Positions 42,774-52,633 of a stretch of DNA of 64,000 nucleotides are shown here, piece by piece; within the stretch, counting starts at the first letter, position 1, and each line of letters begins with the position of its first letter. The DNA lies in the NCBI RefSeq assembly GCF_905200055.1, contig NZ_CAJKIS010000006.1, positions 12,907 to 76,906 of the forward strand. The letters run 5' to 3'. Source of the DNA: an uncultured Fusobacterium sp. Lineage in GTDB: Bacteria; Fusobacteriota; Fusobacteriia; Fusobacteriales; Fusobacteriaceae. A model generated the notes under the pieces. The model was given only the letters and a program-made list of their open reading frames with translations. It searched no databases and was not told the origin of the DNA. The translations under genes and the position numbers were made by a program.

Positions 42774-45377
42774 TTATAAAGATTTTCTTAAAGTTTCTCT
42801 TACTGCTTCTAAAGCTTCAGCTACTTTAGTAGTGTCTTTTCCTCCTGCTTGAGCAAAGTCAGGTCTTCCACCACCATTTCCTCCAGTTATTTGAGCTGCT
42901 TCTTTTACAAGATTTCCAGCTTTTACTTTAGAGATAGTGTCTTTTGTTACTCCTGCTGCAAATATAACTTTATCGTCCATTGAAGATGCTAAAACTATAA
43001 CAGCATTTGTCATTTTTTCTTTTCCTAAGTCAATGAATTTTCTTAATTCATCAGCTGTTTTGCTCTTGAATGCTTTTAATACAACAGTTGTTCCATTGAT
43101 TACTTCAGCATTTTCTTTTAAGAATGAAGATTCTACATAAGTAAGTTTATCTTTTAGAGATTCAATCTCTCTTTCATTTTCTTTTAAAGTTTCTACCATT
43201 TTTTCTACTCTTTCTAGTAGATTTACTTCATTAGCTTTTACTGTTTTTTGAATTTGAACTAATAGTGCTTCTAATTTTTGTACAAATTCAAATGCTCCTT
43301 TTCCTGTAACTGCTTCTATTCTTCTAATTCCAGCAGCTATTCCACTTTCACTTTCAATTTTGAAAAGTCCGATTTTTCCAATGTTGTCTATGTGAGTTCC
43401 TCCACAAAGTTCAATAGAGAACCCTTCTACATTAACAACTCTTACTATATCTCCATATTTATCTCCAAATAGTGCTGTAGCTCCAGCTTTTTTAGCTTCA
43501 TCCATAGACATATTTTTTACAGATACTTCTATTGCCTCAGCTATTTTACTATTTACTATATCTTCAACTTTTAAGATCTCTTCTGGAGTCATTGCTTCAT
43601 AGTGGTTAAAGTCAAATCTTAATCTTTCTCCATTTACAAATGATCCAGCTTGTTGTACATGAGATCCTAAAACTTCTCTTAATGCTTCATGTAATAAGTG
43701 AGTAGCAGTGTGGTTTTTAGCAGTTGCAACTCTATTTGCTTCATCTACTTCTAATAGGTACTCTTCTCCTTCAACAGCTTCCCCTTTTACTACTTCAACT
43801 GTATGAGTAAAGATTCCTTTTTGTTTTTGAACATCTAAAACTTTTCCTTCAAAGTTATTTCCTGAAATAACTCCAAAGTCTGCTGCTTGTCCTCCTGATT
43901 CTCCATAGAAAGGAGTTGTATCAAATATCATAAGTTTTTTACCATCTTTTCCATCTCTGATGCTTAATAGTTTTCCTGTATCTTTTAGAGTTTCATATCC
44001 AGTAAAGTTAGTTACTCCATATTTATCATAGAACTCTTCTATAAAGCTATCTTGTCCTTTTTCCATTACTACTTCTCTAGCAGCTTTTGCTCTCTCTTTT
44101 TGCTCTTGCATTTTAGCTTCAAACTCATCTTTTGATACTTTAATTCCTTTTTCTTCACAGATCTCTTCTGTTAATTCATAAGGGAATCCATATGTATCAT
44201 AAAGTTTAAATGTTACTTCTCCAGTTAAACTATCTTTTCCATCTTTTTTAGCATTTTCAATCTCTTGATTTACAAGTTGCATTCCTTGATCTAGTGTACG
44301 AGAGAATTTTTCTTCCTCAATTTTAACTACTTTTTTAATATGAGCAATATTTTCTTTTAAATCTGGGTATGCTTCTCCCATAATTTCTACTACTTTATCT
44401 ACCATTTTATATAGGAATAATTCTGATTGTCCTAATAATCTTCCATGTCTTACTGCTCTTCTTAAAATTCTTCTAAGAACATATCCTCTTCCTTCATTTG
44501 ATGGGATAACTCCGTCATTTACTAAGAAAGTTACTGCTCTTGAGTGGTCAGTTATAACTTTTAGTGAGAAGTTTTCTTCGCTATCTCTTCCATATTGGCT
44601 ATTTGTTAATCTTGCAGCTTCTTCAACTAATGGGAAAAGAAGATCTGTTTCAAAGTTATTTGATTTTCCTTGTACCATAGCAGCTATTCTTTCAAGTCCT
44701 GCTCCAGTATCTATATTTTTCTTAGGTAGTGGTTGTAAGCTTCCATCTTCCATTCTGTTCCATTCAGTAAATACTAGGTTCCAAATTTCTATGAAACGGT
44801 TATCTGTTCCTTCATCTCCAAGTTTAGAGTTTTCATCTCCTCCATAAGCTGGTCCTAAGTCAACGTGAATTTCTGAACATGGTCCACAAGAACCTGTTGG
44901 TCCTGCTGCCCACCAGTTTTCATCTTCTCCAAGTCTTACAAGTCTTTCTTTAGGAAAGTTACATTTTTCTATCCAAATTTTTTCTGCTTCATCATCAGTT
45001 GTAAATACAGATACCCAAAGTTTATCTTTATCTAATTTTAATACTTCAGTAACAAATTCCCAAGACCATACTATTGCTTCTTCTTTAAAGTAATCTCCAA
45101 AAGAGAAGTTTCCTAACATTTCAAAGAATGTATGGTGTCTAGCTGTTCTTCCTACATTTTCAAGGTCATTTGTTCTGATACATTTTTGATATGTAGTTAC
45201 TCTTGGATATGGTGCTTCTTTTTGTCCTAAGAAATAAGGTTTAAAAGGTACCATTCCTGCTACTGTAAGTAATAGTGTTGCATCATCTGGAATTAGAGAT
45301 GCACTTTCAAAGTGCTTATGATTTTTAGCTTTAAAAAACTCAATAAACTCTTTTCTAATTTGATTTCCTGTTAACAT
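42774..45377 (-). CDS. alaS: Alanyl-tRNA synthetase
   Basis: Charges tRNA-Ala and edits mischarged Ser and Gly. The 867 residues follow the full plan. The class II catalytic domain comes first (IRKEFIEFFKAKNHKHFES, RTARHHTFFEMLGNFSFGDY). A tRNA-recognition region follows, then the editing domain with the zinc ligands in AKNHTATHLLHEALREVLG (about 550-568) and ELCGGTHIDNIGKIG (about 656-670). The C-terminal C-Ala part ends with GGNGGGRPDFAQAGG. The gap before it is only 24 nt, with no room for a T-box, so control must come from the operon. Confidence 0.97.
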   Translation of the reverse strand: MLTGNQIRKEFIEFFKAKNHKHFESASLIPDDATLLLTVAGMVPFKPYFLGQKEAPYPRVTTYQKCIRTNDLENVGRTARHHTFFEMLGNFSFGDYFKEEAIVWSWEFVTEVLKLDKDKLWVSVFTTDDEAEKIWIEKCNFPKERLVRLGEDENWWAAGPTGSCGPCSEIHVDLGPAYGGDENSKLGDEGTDNRFIEIWNLVFTEWNRMEDGSLQPLPKKNIDTGAGLERIAAMVQGKSNNFETDLLFPLVEEAARLTNSQYGRDSEENFSLKVITDHSRAVTFLVNDGVIPSNEGRGYVLRRILRRAVRHGRLLGQSELFLYKMVDKVVEIMGEAYPDLKENIAHIKKVVKIEEEKFSRTLDQGMQLVNQEIENAKKDGKDSLTGEVTFKLYDTYGFPYELTEEICEEKGIKVSKDEFEAKMQEQKERAKAAREVVMEKGQDSFIEEFYDKYGVTNFTGYETLKDTGKLLSIRDGKDGKKLMIFDTTPFYGESGGQAADFGVISGNNFEGKVLDVQKQKGIFTHTVEVVKGEAVEGEEYLLEVDEANRVATAKNHTATHLLHEALREVLGSHVQQAGSFVNGERLRFDFNHYEAMTPEEILKVEDIVNSKIAEAIEVSVKNMSMDEAKKAGATALFGDKYGDIVRVVNVEGFSIELCGGTHIDNIGKIGLFKIESESGIAAGIRRIEAVTGKGAFEFVQKLEALLVQIQKTVKANEVNLLERVEKMVETLKENEREIESLKDKLTYVESSFLKENAEVINGTTVVLKAFKSKTADELRKFIDLGKEKMTNAVIVLASSMDDKVIFAAGVTKDTISKVKAGNLVKEAAQITGGNGGGRPDFAQAGGKDTTKVAEALEAVRETLRKSL

Positions 45378-45401
45378 ATTTTTCCTCCAAATATTTAAAA
45401 T

Positions 45402-46127
45402 TTAATCTAATTTAAATTTTTCTCCTAAGTAGATTTTTCTTGCAGTTTCATTATCAGCTATCTCTTGTGGAGTTCCACTGATAAGAACCTTACCATTTGC
45501 CATTATATAAGCTTTTTCTGTTATTCTCAAAGTTTCCCTTACACTGTGATCTGTTATTAAGATTCCAAGTCCTCTATCTCTAAGGTATCTTATTATCTGT
45601 TGAATATCCTCTACTGCTATTGGGTCAACCCCAGCAAAAGGCTCATCTAGTAGAATAAAGCTAGGATTATTAGCTATTGTTCTAGCTATCTCTATTCTTC
45701 TTCTCTCTCCTCCAGACAATGAATAACCTAAAGATTTTCTTACATGGGTAAGTTTAAACTCTTCCATTAACTTTTCTATTATCATTTGTTGTTCTTTTTT
45801 TGCAACACCTTTCATCTCAAGTACAGCTGCTATATTTTCTTCAACTGTTAAGTTTCTAAAAACTGACGGCTCTTGAGCTAGATAACCTATTCCCATATTT
45901 GCTCTTTTAAACATAGGATATGTTGTAACATCTACGTTATCACAATATACTGACCCTGTTTCTGGTTTTATTATCCCAGTTATCATATAGAAAGTTGTTG
46001 TCTTTCCTGCACCATTTGGTCCTAAAAGTCCAACTACCTCTCCCTTATTTACTTCAAGGCTCACATTATCTACAACTGTTCTTTTCTTATAGCTTTTACT
46101 AAGATTTTGGGCTATTAAACTTTTCAT
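45402..46127 (-). CDS. lptB: LPS export ABC transporter ATP-binding protein LptB
   Basis: Cytoplasmic ATPase that drives LPS extraction with LptF and LptG. The 241 residues show Walker A GLLGPNGAGKTTTFYMITG (about 33-51), the Q-loop in YLAQEPSVFRNLTV, the ABC signature YSLSGGERRRIEIARTI (about 135-151), Walker B FILLDEPFAGVDPIAVEDI and the switch His in LITDHSVRET. The YLAQEPSVFR stretch is characteristic of LptB. It lies 9 nt after the LptA/C-like gene; the two permease genes are about 8 kb downstream in the same orientation. Confidence 0.94.
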   Translation of the reverse strand: MKSLIAQNLSKSYKKRTVVDNVSLEVNKGEVVGLLGPNGAGKTTTFYMITGIIKPETGSVYCDNVDVTTYPMFKRANMGIGYLAQEPSVFRNLTVEENIAAVLEMKGVAKKEQQMIIEKLMEEFKLTHVRKSLGYSLSGGERRRIEIARTIANNPSFILLDEPFAGVDPIAVEDIQQIIRYLRDRGLGILITDHSVRETLRITEKAYIMANGKVLISGTPQEIADNETARKIYLGEKFKLD

Positions 46128-46136
46128 AGTTCCCCC

Positions 46137-48827
46137 TTATTGATTTTTATGGTTGATATATACATGCCCTTTAGCTTTTAATTTTTTAGTATTCATGTTA
46201 TATATTGCCTCATCTGATTCCACTATTGATTCTGCATTTTCAATCTTTACATTTCCAATAAGATCAAGTATTCCTGTTTTTTGTCTAGCTATTCCCTTGT
46301 CTGCTGTTATTACAGTTTTTCCTTGTTCTTTATTGATATTTTCAATATAAACATCTCCAATAAGAGTTGCAGTATCATTATTCATATTTATTTCAGCAAC
46401 ATCAGAAGTTATTATAATATCTCCATTGTCTTTATCTTTTACAATCATCTTTGTATTATCTCTTGCAAAAACAAGATTTCTTTCAATATCAGCTTCTATG
46501 TAATCAGATTTTAAAGTTTTATCTTCTTGAATAAATACAGCATTTTTCTTAATTTCACTTCTTATTGCTTTGTAACCATCTACATCTTTTTTAAAGTAAA
46601 CTCTTGCAAAATCTCCAGAGAAATCTGTTCTCTTACCATCATAATTTGTATGTCCTTTAGCATTTCCAATAAAGTCCATTCTCATTTCATGTAGATTTCC
46701 ATCTGCTTTATCAGCTGTAAATTTATCTCCACTTTTAGAAGTTATATCAGCTTTATTGCTTTTAAACATTCCATTTTTATTATCAAAAGTTCCACTGTTG
46801 CCTTTTATTGTAAATTCATCATAGAATACTGTATATGGCTCTTTTGCTGTAGCTAATTCACTATCTAAGTTATAGTCAAACCTGTTTCCTTTCAAAGTTG
46901 CTTCAGGGGTTTTTATTATAGTATTCTTTCCAAATTCTATTCTATTTTCTTTTGTAAAATACTTTACAAGAGAACTTGTTATATCTGTATCCTTATTCTT
47001 TCCTTTAAAATTATTTCCAGTAAAAATCTCTCTCTTAATATCATAAGTTCCCTTTGACATAGTTCCAGAAGTTAATTTATCTTTACTTTCAAAATCTATC
47101 TTTTCAGGAATATAAACTTTCTCATCTTTTAAATTATACTTTCCTCTGGTAGATTTTGCTATAATTTTTTCACTTGTTATTACAAGATTTCCTACAATCT
47201 CAACTGAGTTATCCTTTTGGAAAAGAAGTTTATCTCCAGTTACAGTAGTTCCATTATCTGTGTTTTCAAAGAATATGTTACTTTGTAACTCCCCTGCTCC
47301 TGTTTTGTTGTTATAAGTTAAGTTGTTTCCACTTGCTTTAAAGTTACTTCCTAAAGCATTAATTACTCCATTACTTAAAAGATTTCCTGTATTTTCATCA
47401 TAGTCAGCACCTTTTCCTACAAATTCAATACCATTTTTAAGTTGAGTAATCTTATAATCTGCTGGTGTTGTAACTTTTCCAGTATTACCATCATAGTTAA
47501 TATCACTACTTTCAATTCTATAATCTTCATTTTCAAAAACAGCATCATCTTTTATCTTATATATCTTAGTTTCACTATTAAAGTCTAATCTATTACCCTT
47601 TGCACTTTGCTTTTTAATTTTATCAATTACCTTTCCATTTATAACATAACCATCTTTTGTTACATTATTAAAATAGAATTTCTCTCCTGTGCTATCATAT
47701 TTTAAACTTCTAAAGTCATATTTTTTATCTGCAAATGCCTCTTGAGTCTCATTGTTATATCTAAACTCTCTACTTCTTAACTCTCCATTATTTGAAACAT
47801 ATAATAGATCTTTCTTCTCTCCATAAGCTGTTATAAACTTAGTTTTGTTATCATAAACTATCTTATCAGCATTAAGTTTTTCTCCCTTTGTAGAAGTTAC
47901 AATTACATTTCCATATAATTCTAATTTTTCATTATCTATATTATATATTCCCTCTGCTCCTTCAAAAGAGTAAATTCCATTTGATCCTTTAACTTTTCCA
48001 TAAAATTTAACAATATTGCTGTTAGCATCTTTCTCAATTCTATCTACATATATTGTATATCCAGATGTTTCTATTACAACATTTTTAGAGATCTTTAAAG
48101 CCTCAACTCCATCTTGATACCAAAGGTTTTCTCCTGACAGTTTTACTCCATCATATGTAATAGAAAAAGGCTCCCAAGCTTCAAGAACTTTATCATCTAC
48201 AAAGTATTTAAGATTTTTAAAATCTCCATCAACTTCTTGATCTTTTTCATCTACTCCTGAAACAGAGATATTTCCTGAAAGTACAACTATCTTATTAGCA
48301 TCGCTATATTTTCCAATATCACCTTTTAATTTCAATCTTTCATTTTCTAGGACAACATCATCTTTTAACTCTATATAACTCATTTTACTATCTGTAGTAA
48401 AGTTTTTACCAGATATTTTAATCTTTTTTTCCTCATTAAAAGCTGATACTCCTGTATTTGAAGTTATCTCATCTTTTAATTTCTCATAGTTTGCTGAATC
48501 TGTGTTAAACTTCCACCCATTAGGACTTATCCCTAAGATATTATTTTTCAATGCTAAGTTTCTAACTTTATCAATGAAAACATTGTCCCCACTTATTACC
48601 ATATCTTTTACTAGAGCCTTTGCCTTTTCAAAGTCAGTTTCTTTCTCATCAATATAATCTATCTGCTTAGCAGCTTCAACATGATAATCATCACTTTCAT
48701 AAGTAACATTTGTAGTTTCAATAGCCTTTTTTAAATCTGAAAGATCCTTTTCCTCTTTAAAATAATTAAGATATCCTAAAATTATTACAACTGCAAAAAT
48801 AATCATATAGATTTTCTTTTTATTCAT
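46137..48827 (-). CDS. Very long LptC/LptA-like (OstA-fold) periplasmic LPS-bridge protein
   Basis: An 896-residue protein with one N-terminal membrane helix (about 4-20, IYMIIFAVVIILGYLNYF) and a periplasmic body of repeated OstA/LptA-type beta-jellyroll segments. Repeat signatures recur along its length: KIVVLSGNISVSG, KLELYGNVIVTSTKGEKLNA, NSVEIVGNLVITSEK and, at the end, KKLKAKGHVYINHK. E. coli uses separate LptC (191 aa) and several LptA units (185 aa) to bridge to LptD. Here one chain could be both anchor and bridge. Tight linkage to lptB (9 nt) supports this role; the single-chain span is inference. Confidence 0.8.
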   Translation of the reverse strand: MNKKKIYMIIFAVVIILGYLNYFKEEKDLSDLKKAIETTNVTYESDDYHVEAAKQIDYIDEKETDFEKAKALVKDMVISGDNVFIDKVRNLALKNNILGISPNGWKFNTDSANYEKLKDEITSNTGVSAFNEEKKIKISGKNFTTDSKMSYIELKDDVVLENERLKLKGDIGKYSDANKIVVLSGNISVSGVDEKDQEVDGDFKNLKYFVDDKVLEAWEPFSITYDGVKLSGENLWYQDGVEALKISKNVVIETSGYTIYVDRIEKDANSNIVKFYGKVKGSNGIYSFEGAEGIYNIDNEKLELYGNVIVTSTKGEKLNADKIVYDNKTKFITAYGEKKDLLYVSNNGELRSREFRYNNETQEAFADKKYDFRSLKYDSTGEKFYFNNVTKDGYVINGKVIDKIKKQSAKGNRLDFNSETKIYKIKDDAVFENEDYRIESSDINYDGNTGKVTTPADYKITQLKNGIEFVGKGADYDENTGNLLSNGVINALGSNFKASGNNLTYNNKTGAGELQSNIFFENTDNGTTVTGDKLLFQKDNSVEIVGNLVITSEKIIAKSTRGKYNLKDEKVYIPEKIDFESKDKLTSGTMSKGTYDIKREIFTGNNFKGKNKDTDITSSLVKYFTKENRIEFGKNTIIKTPEATLKGNRFDYNLDSELATAKEPYTVFYDEFTIKGNSGTFDNKNGMFKSNKADITSKSGDKFTADKADGNLHEMRMDFIGNAKGHTNYDGKRTDFSGDFARVYFKKDVDGYKAIRSEIKKNAVFIQEDKTLKSDYIEADIERNLVFARDNTKMIVKDKDNGDIIITSDVAEINMNNDTATLIGDVYIENINKEQGKTVITADKGIARQKTGILDLIGNVKIENAESIVESDEAIYNMNTKKLKAKGHVYINHKNQ

Positions 48828-48830
48828 AAT

Positions 48831-51458
48831 CTAACTCCTATTTAATATTTTTTTCAGTTCATTAAGTTTCATCAATGCTTCTAAAGGAGTCATACTATTA
48901 GAATCTAACTCCTCTAAAACCCTCATTACTATCTTTTGTTCCTTAGTTATCTCTTTACCTTTTAAACTATTTTTTTCACTTTCATTATCTTGCTTTTCAA
49001 CTTCTGGAGTTCCAAAAAGTATAAGTTGTTCCCCTTGAAGCTTTTTCTCAATAATCTCTTTTCTCTCTTCAAGATTTTTCAAGACACTTTTTGATCTATC
49101 CAATATCTCTTTTGGCAGTCCTGCTAATCTTGCAACCTCTATTCCATAAGATTTATCTGCTCCACCTTTTACAATCTCTCTTAAAAAGACTATCTCATTT
49201 TTATTCTCTTTAACTTCAATTCTAAAATTTTCAGCTCTATCTAACTTGTCTTCTAATTGAGTTAATTCATGGTAGTGTGTAGCAAATATTGTTTTAGCTC
49301 CTATTCTCTCATGTATATACTCAGTAATAGCTGTTGCTATTGAGATTCCATCAAAAGTTGAAGTTCCTCTTCCAATCTCATCTAAGATTATAAATGATCT
49401 ATCAGTAGCACTATTTACTATATTTGCCACTTCACTCATCTCCAGCATAAATGTAGATTGTCCAGTAAGTAGGTCATCACTTGCCCCTACTCTTGTAAAT
49501 ATCTTATCTACTAATCCTATTTTAGCATAATTTGCTGGAACGTATGAACCTATATGTGCCATAATTATTATTAAGGCTACCTGTTTCATATATGTAGACT
49601 TACCTGACATATTTGGACCAGTTAAAATTATCATCTCACGTTTATCATCAAAGACTATATTATTTTTAACAAACTCACCACTAGGAATAAGCTTTTCAAC
49701 TATTGGGTGACGTCCTGCTATTATTTCAATATCCTTTCCATCATGTATTTCAGGCTGAATATACGAATTTTTTATAGCTATATAAGCAAAATCTGTAACT
49801 ACATCTAAGTATGATATTTGATAAGCTAAGTCTTGTAAGATATTTTTATATTTTTTTATCTCATAAGATACCTCTTTAAATAGTTGATACTCTAAATTTT
49901 CAATCTTATCCTTAGCATTTAATACCTTTTCCTCATATTCTTTTAGATCTGGTACAATATATCTTTCAGCATTTGCTAAAGTTTGTTTTCTTATATAATC
50001 TTCAGGAACAAGATGTGCATTTGCCTTTGTAACTTCAATAAAATATCCAAATACCTTATTGTATTTTATCTTTAATCCTTTTATTCCTGTTCTTTCTCTT
50101 TCTCTATTTTCTATCTCTAAAATATAATTTTTTCCATCTTTTGAAAGTCCATGTAGCTCATCTAACTCACTACTATAATCAGCTTTTATTATTCCACCCT
50201 CTCTTATTGAAAATGGTGGTTCATCTACTATTGTTCTTTCAATTAGATTATATATCTCAATTAACTCTTTTACCTCTATTGCAAAAATAGGGTTTCCATT
50301 TAAAAGTTTCAATATCTCTAGAGAGTTTTTTATAGAATATTTTAGTGCAACTAAATCTCTTCCATTTTCAGTTTCAAGAACAAGTTTACCTATTATTCTT
50401 TCTATATCATAGATATTTTTTAACTTCTCTCTAACTTCCTCTCTCAACAGAACATTTTCTATAAAAAATGCCACATTTTTTTGTCTTGCTTGAATCTTTT
50501 TTACATCTAAAAGTGGATTTTTAATAAATTTTTTAAGGAGACGGCTTCCCATAGAAGTCATACACTCATCCATTACCCATAATAGAGTTCCTGCTCCACT
50601 TTTATCTCTATAATTGTCTATAATGTCAAGATTTTTTTGAGTTGTTATATTTAACTCCATAACATTTTCACTACTTGTATAAACTATATTATTAACTGGT
50701 AACTCTTTTCCCTTTTGTAGTTCTACTGCATAATCTAATACTGTAGCTGATACTATTGATGCTAACTTTTTATCTTGCATTCCAAAACTATCTAAAGATA
50801 CTATATTGAAGTATTTTTTTAGAAAATCCTCTGATTTTTTCTTTTCTAAAACTCTATTTAGATTTACACTGTTTAAAGAGTTATGTCTTTTTAACTCCTC
50901 TGCATATCTATCGTAAGTTTTTTCATCTAAAAGTATCTCTTTAGGAGCTAATTTATTGATCTCTCCTAGAAGTTTAAATACTATATCTTCACTTTGAAAC
51001 TCACTGGCTTTAAACTCTCCAGTAGTAATATCCATATAGGCAATAGCCCCTCTATTTCCATCTATTTTAATTCCCATAAGGTAGTTATTACTTTTCTCAT
51101 CTAGATACTCAGTATCAATTACTGTACCAGGAGTAATTACTCTAGTTACCTCTCTTTTAACTATCCCTTTAGCTGTTTTAGGATCCTCTACTTGCTCGCA
51201 AATTGCCACTTTATATCCTTTATTTACAAGTTTAGCTATATATGATCCTACAGAGTGATAAGGAACTCCTGCCAATGGTACATCTTGATCTTTTTCTCTG
51301 TTTCTACTTGTCAGTGTCAATCCTAACTCTTTTGATGCTATTACTGCATCTTGAAAAAACATTTCATAAAAATCTCCAAGTCTAAAGAAAAGAAGGCTAT
51401 CTTTATTTTCTGCTTTTATCTCTTTATATTGCTTCATTAAAGGTGTTTCTCCAGCCAC
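48831..51458 (-). CDS. mutS: DNA mismatch repair protein MutS
   Basis: Recognises mismatches and small loops and recruits MutL. The 875 residues carry the mismatch-reading motif FRLGDFYEMFFQDA (Phe-x-Glu; about 25-38), the clamp and lever regions, Walker A LTGPNMSGKSTYMKQVA (about 617-633), Walker B with SFIILDEIGRGTSTFDG, and the helix-turn-helix and dimerisation tail. The start is a GTG at 51456-51458 with AAGGAG 8 nt upstream; the conserved TPLMKQYKEIKAE begins four residues later, so a later start is unlikely. It stops 3 nt before the LptA/C-like gene. Confidence 0.96.
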   Translation of the reverse strand: MAGETPLMKQYKEIKAENKDSLLFFRLGDFYEMFFQDAVIASKELGLTLTSRNREKDQDVPLAGVPYHSVGSYIAKLVNKGYKVAICEQVEDPKTAKGIVKREVTRVITPGTVIDTEYLDEKSNNYLMGIKIDGNRGAIAYMDITTGEFKASEFQSEDIVFKLLGEINKLAPKEILLDEKTYDRYAEELKRHNSLNSVNLNRVLEKKKSEDFLKKYFNIVSLDSFGMQDKKLASIVSATVLDYAVELQKGKELPVNNIVYTSSENVMELNITTQKNLDIIDNYRDKSGAGTLLWVMDECMTSMGSRLLKKFIKNPLLDVKKIQARQKNVAFFIENVLLREEVREKLKNIYDIERIIGKLVLETENGRDLVALKYSIKNSLEILKLLNGNPIFAIEVKELIEIYNLIERTIVDEPPFSIREGGIIKADYSSELDELHGLSKDGKNYILEIENRERERTGIKGLKIKYNKVFGYFIEVTKANAHLVPEDYIRKQTLANAERYIVPDLKEYEEKVLNAKDKIENLEYQLFKEVSYEIKKYKNILQDLAYQISYLDVVTDFAYIAIKNSYIQPEIHDGKDIEIIAGRHPIVEKLIPSGEFVKNNIVFDDKREMIILTGPNMSGKSTYMKQVALIIIMAHIGSYVPANYAKIGLVDKIFTRVGASDDLLTGQSTFMLEMSEVANIVNSATDRSFIILDEIGRGTSTFDGISIATAITEYIHERIGAKTIFATHYHELTQLEDKLDRAENFRIEVKENKNEIVFLREIVKGGADKSYGIEVARLAGLPKEILDRSKSVLKNLEERKEIIEKKLQGEQLILFGTPEVEKQDNESEKNSLKGKEITKEQKIVMRVLEELDSNSMTPLEALMKLNELKKILNRS

Positions 51459-51470
51459 TCTCTCAACTCC

Positions 51471-52454
51471 TTAAATATTTTCAAGTTCTCTATTTTCTAT
51501 CTCTATATAATCTTCAGGCTGAATATTTTCCTTAACTTTTTCTAAAAGAGAGATTATTTCATCATAACTATCTGTATGATTGATTCTATCTTTAAATTCA
51601 GCACTTTTTCTAATCCCTTTCAAATACCAACATAGATGCTTTCTAAGTTCAAATATAAATGGTCTCTCTGGATGCTCTATTTGAGTTCTTCTAGTATGCT
51701 CTATTGCCATATCAACTTTTTCTTCTGGTGTCACTGGATGTAATACTTTTCCATATTGGAAGTACTCTCTTATATCTCTTATTAACCAAGGGTTTCCAAA
51801 AATTCCCCTTGCTAACATAATTCCATCTACTCCTGAAAAATCTACTCTCTCCTTGGCATCTTCAGCAGTAAATATATCTCCATTTCCTATTACAGGAATA
51901 TTTACACTCTCTTTTACTTGCTTTATGATACTCCAATCAGCCTTTCCAGTATACATTTGCTCTCTAGTTCTTCCATGAACTGTTATGTGTTTACATCCTA
52001 CCTCTTCAGCTATTTTAGCTATTTCAACAGGATTTTTTGATTCTTTATAACCTGCTCTTATCTTTATTGAAAGATCTGTACTATCATTTAAGGCACTTCT
52101 TACCTCTGAAAGCATAGCTCTTACATGTTCAGGATTCTCCATTAAAGCTGCTCCATAACCATTATTTACAATCTTCTTCATAGGACAACCAGAGTTTATA
52201 TCTATATGTTTTACTCCTAAACTTTCAACAAATTTTGCACTTTCAACCATTTTCTTTATATCTTTACCAAAAAGTTGAACAGAGTCTCCCTCTCTCAATC
52301 TAAGTATAACTTTTAAAGTCTTTTCACATGCAACTTCTAAAGCATTTATACTTACCATCTCTGTAAATAGTAAATCTGGCTTAAATTCTTTTAGTATTCC
52401 TCTATATGTATAATCTGTAACTCCTGCTATTGGTGCAGTATATATTTTTATCAT
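51471..52454 (-). CDS. dusB: tRNA-dihydrouridine synthase (DusB-like)
   Basis: FMN-dependent reductase that forms dihydrouridine in tRNA. The 327 residues have the barrel motifs APIAGVTDYTYRGI, then INSGCPMKKIVNNGYGAALM with the active-site Cys (about 90-109), KIRAGYKESKNP, HGRTREQMYTGKADW and VIGNGDIFTAEDA, followed by the helical C-terminal domain. The subfamily call (DusB) rests on overall likeness. It is the first gene of the long minus-strand run and has a strong promoter of its own. Confidence 0.9.
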   Translation of the reverse strand: MIKIYTAPIAGVTDYTYRGILKEFKPDLLFTEMVSINALEVACEKTLKVILRLREGDSVQLFGKDIKKMVESAKFVESLGVKHIDINSGCPMKKIVNNGYGAALMENPEHVRAMLSEVRSALNDSTDLSIKIRAGYKESKNPVEIAKIAEEVGCKHITVHGRTREQMYTGKADWSIIKQVKESVNIPVIGNGDIFTAEDAKERVDFSGVDGIMLARGIFGNPWLIRDIREYFQYGKVLHPVTPEEKVDMAIEHTRRTQIEHPERPFIFELRKHLCWYLKGIRKSAEFKDRINHTDSYDEIISLLEKVKENIQPEDYIEIENRELENI

Positions 52455-52501
52455 GAATTATTTTCCTCCGATATCATTTAAAAAGGTATCTCAATCTAAA
52501 A

Positions 52502-52530
52502 ATTTTACCATATTTATAATATTTTTTCAA
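52502..52530 (-). promoter_or_regulatory. Promoter of the dusB-mutS-lpt-alaS run
   Basis: Minus strand TTGAAA (52525-52530), 17-nt spacer, TAAAAT (52502-52507) with an extended TGG. It is the clearest promoter seen for the genes that follow. Confidence 0.75.
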
Positions 52531-52594
52531 TATAACAGAACAAATTCAATATTTTTTATTTAAAATATTATTATATAAGTAGATATTCTATAAT

Positions 52595-52626
52595 AAAAAA
52601 CACCCCTTATCTTTAGATAAAGGGTG
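52595..52626 (-). terminator. Terminator of the DUF1846 gene
   Basis: CACCCCTTATC (52601-52611) pairs with GATAAAGGGTG (52616-52626), one mismatch, 4-nt loop, followed on the minus strand by TTTTTT. It lies 8 nt after the stop and separates DUF1846 from dusB. Confidence 0.88.
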
Positions 52627-52633
52627 TAATATG

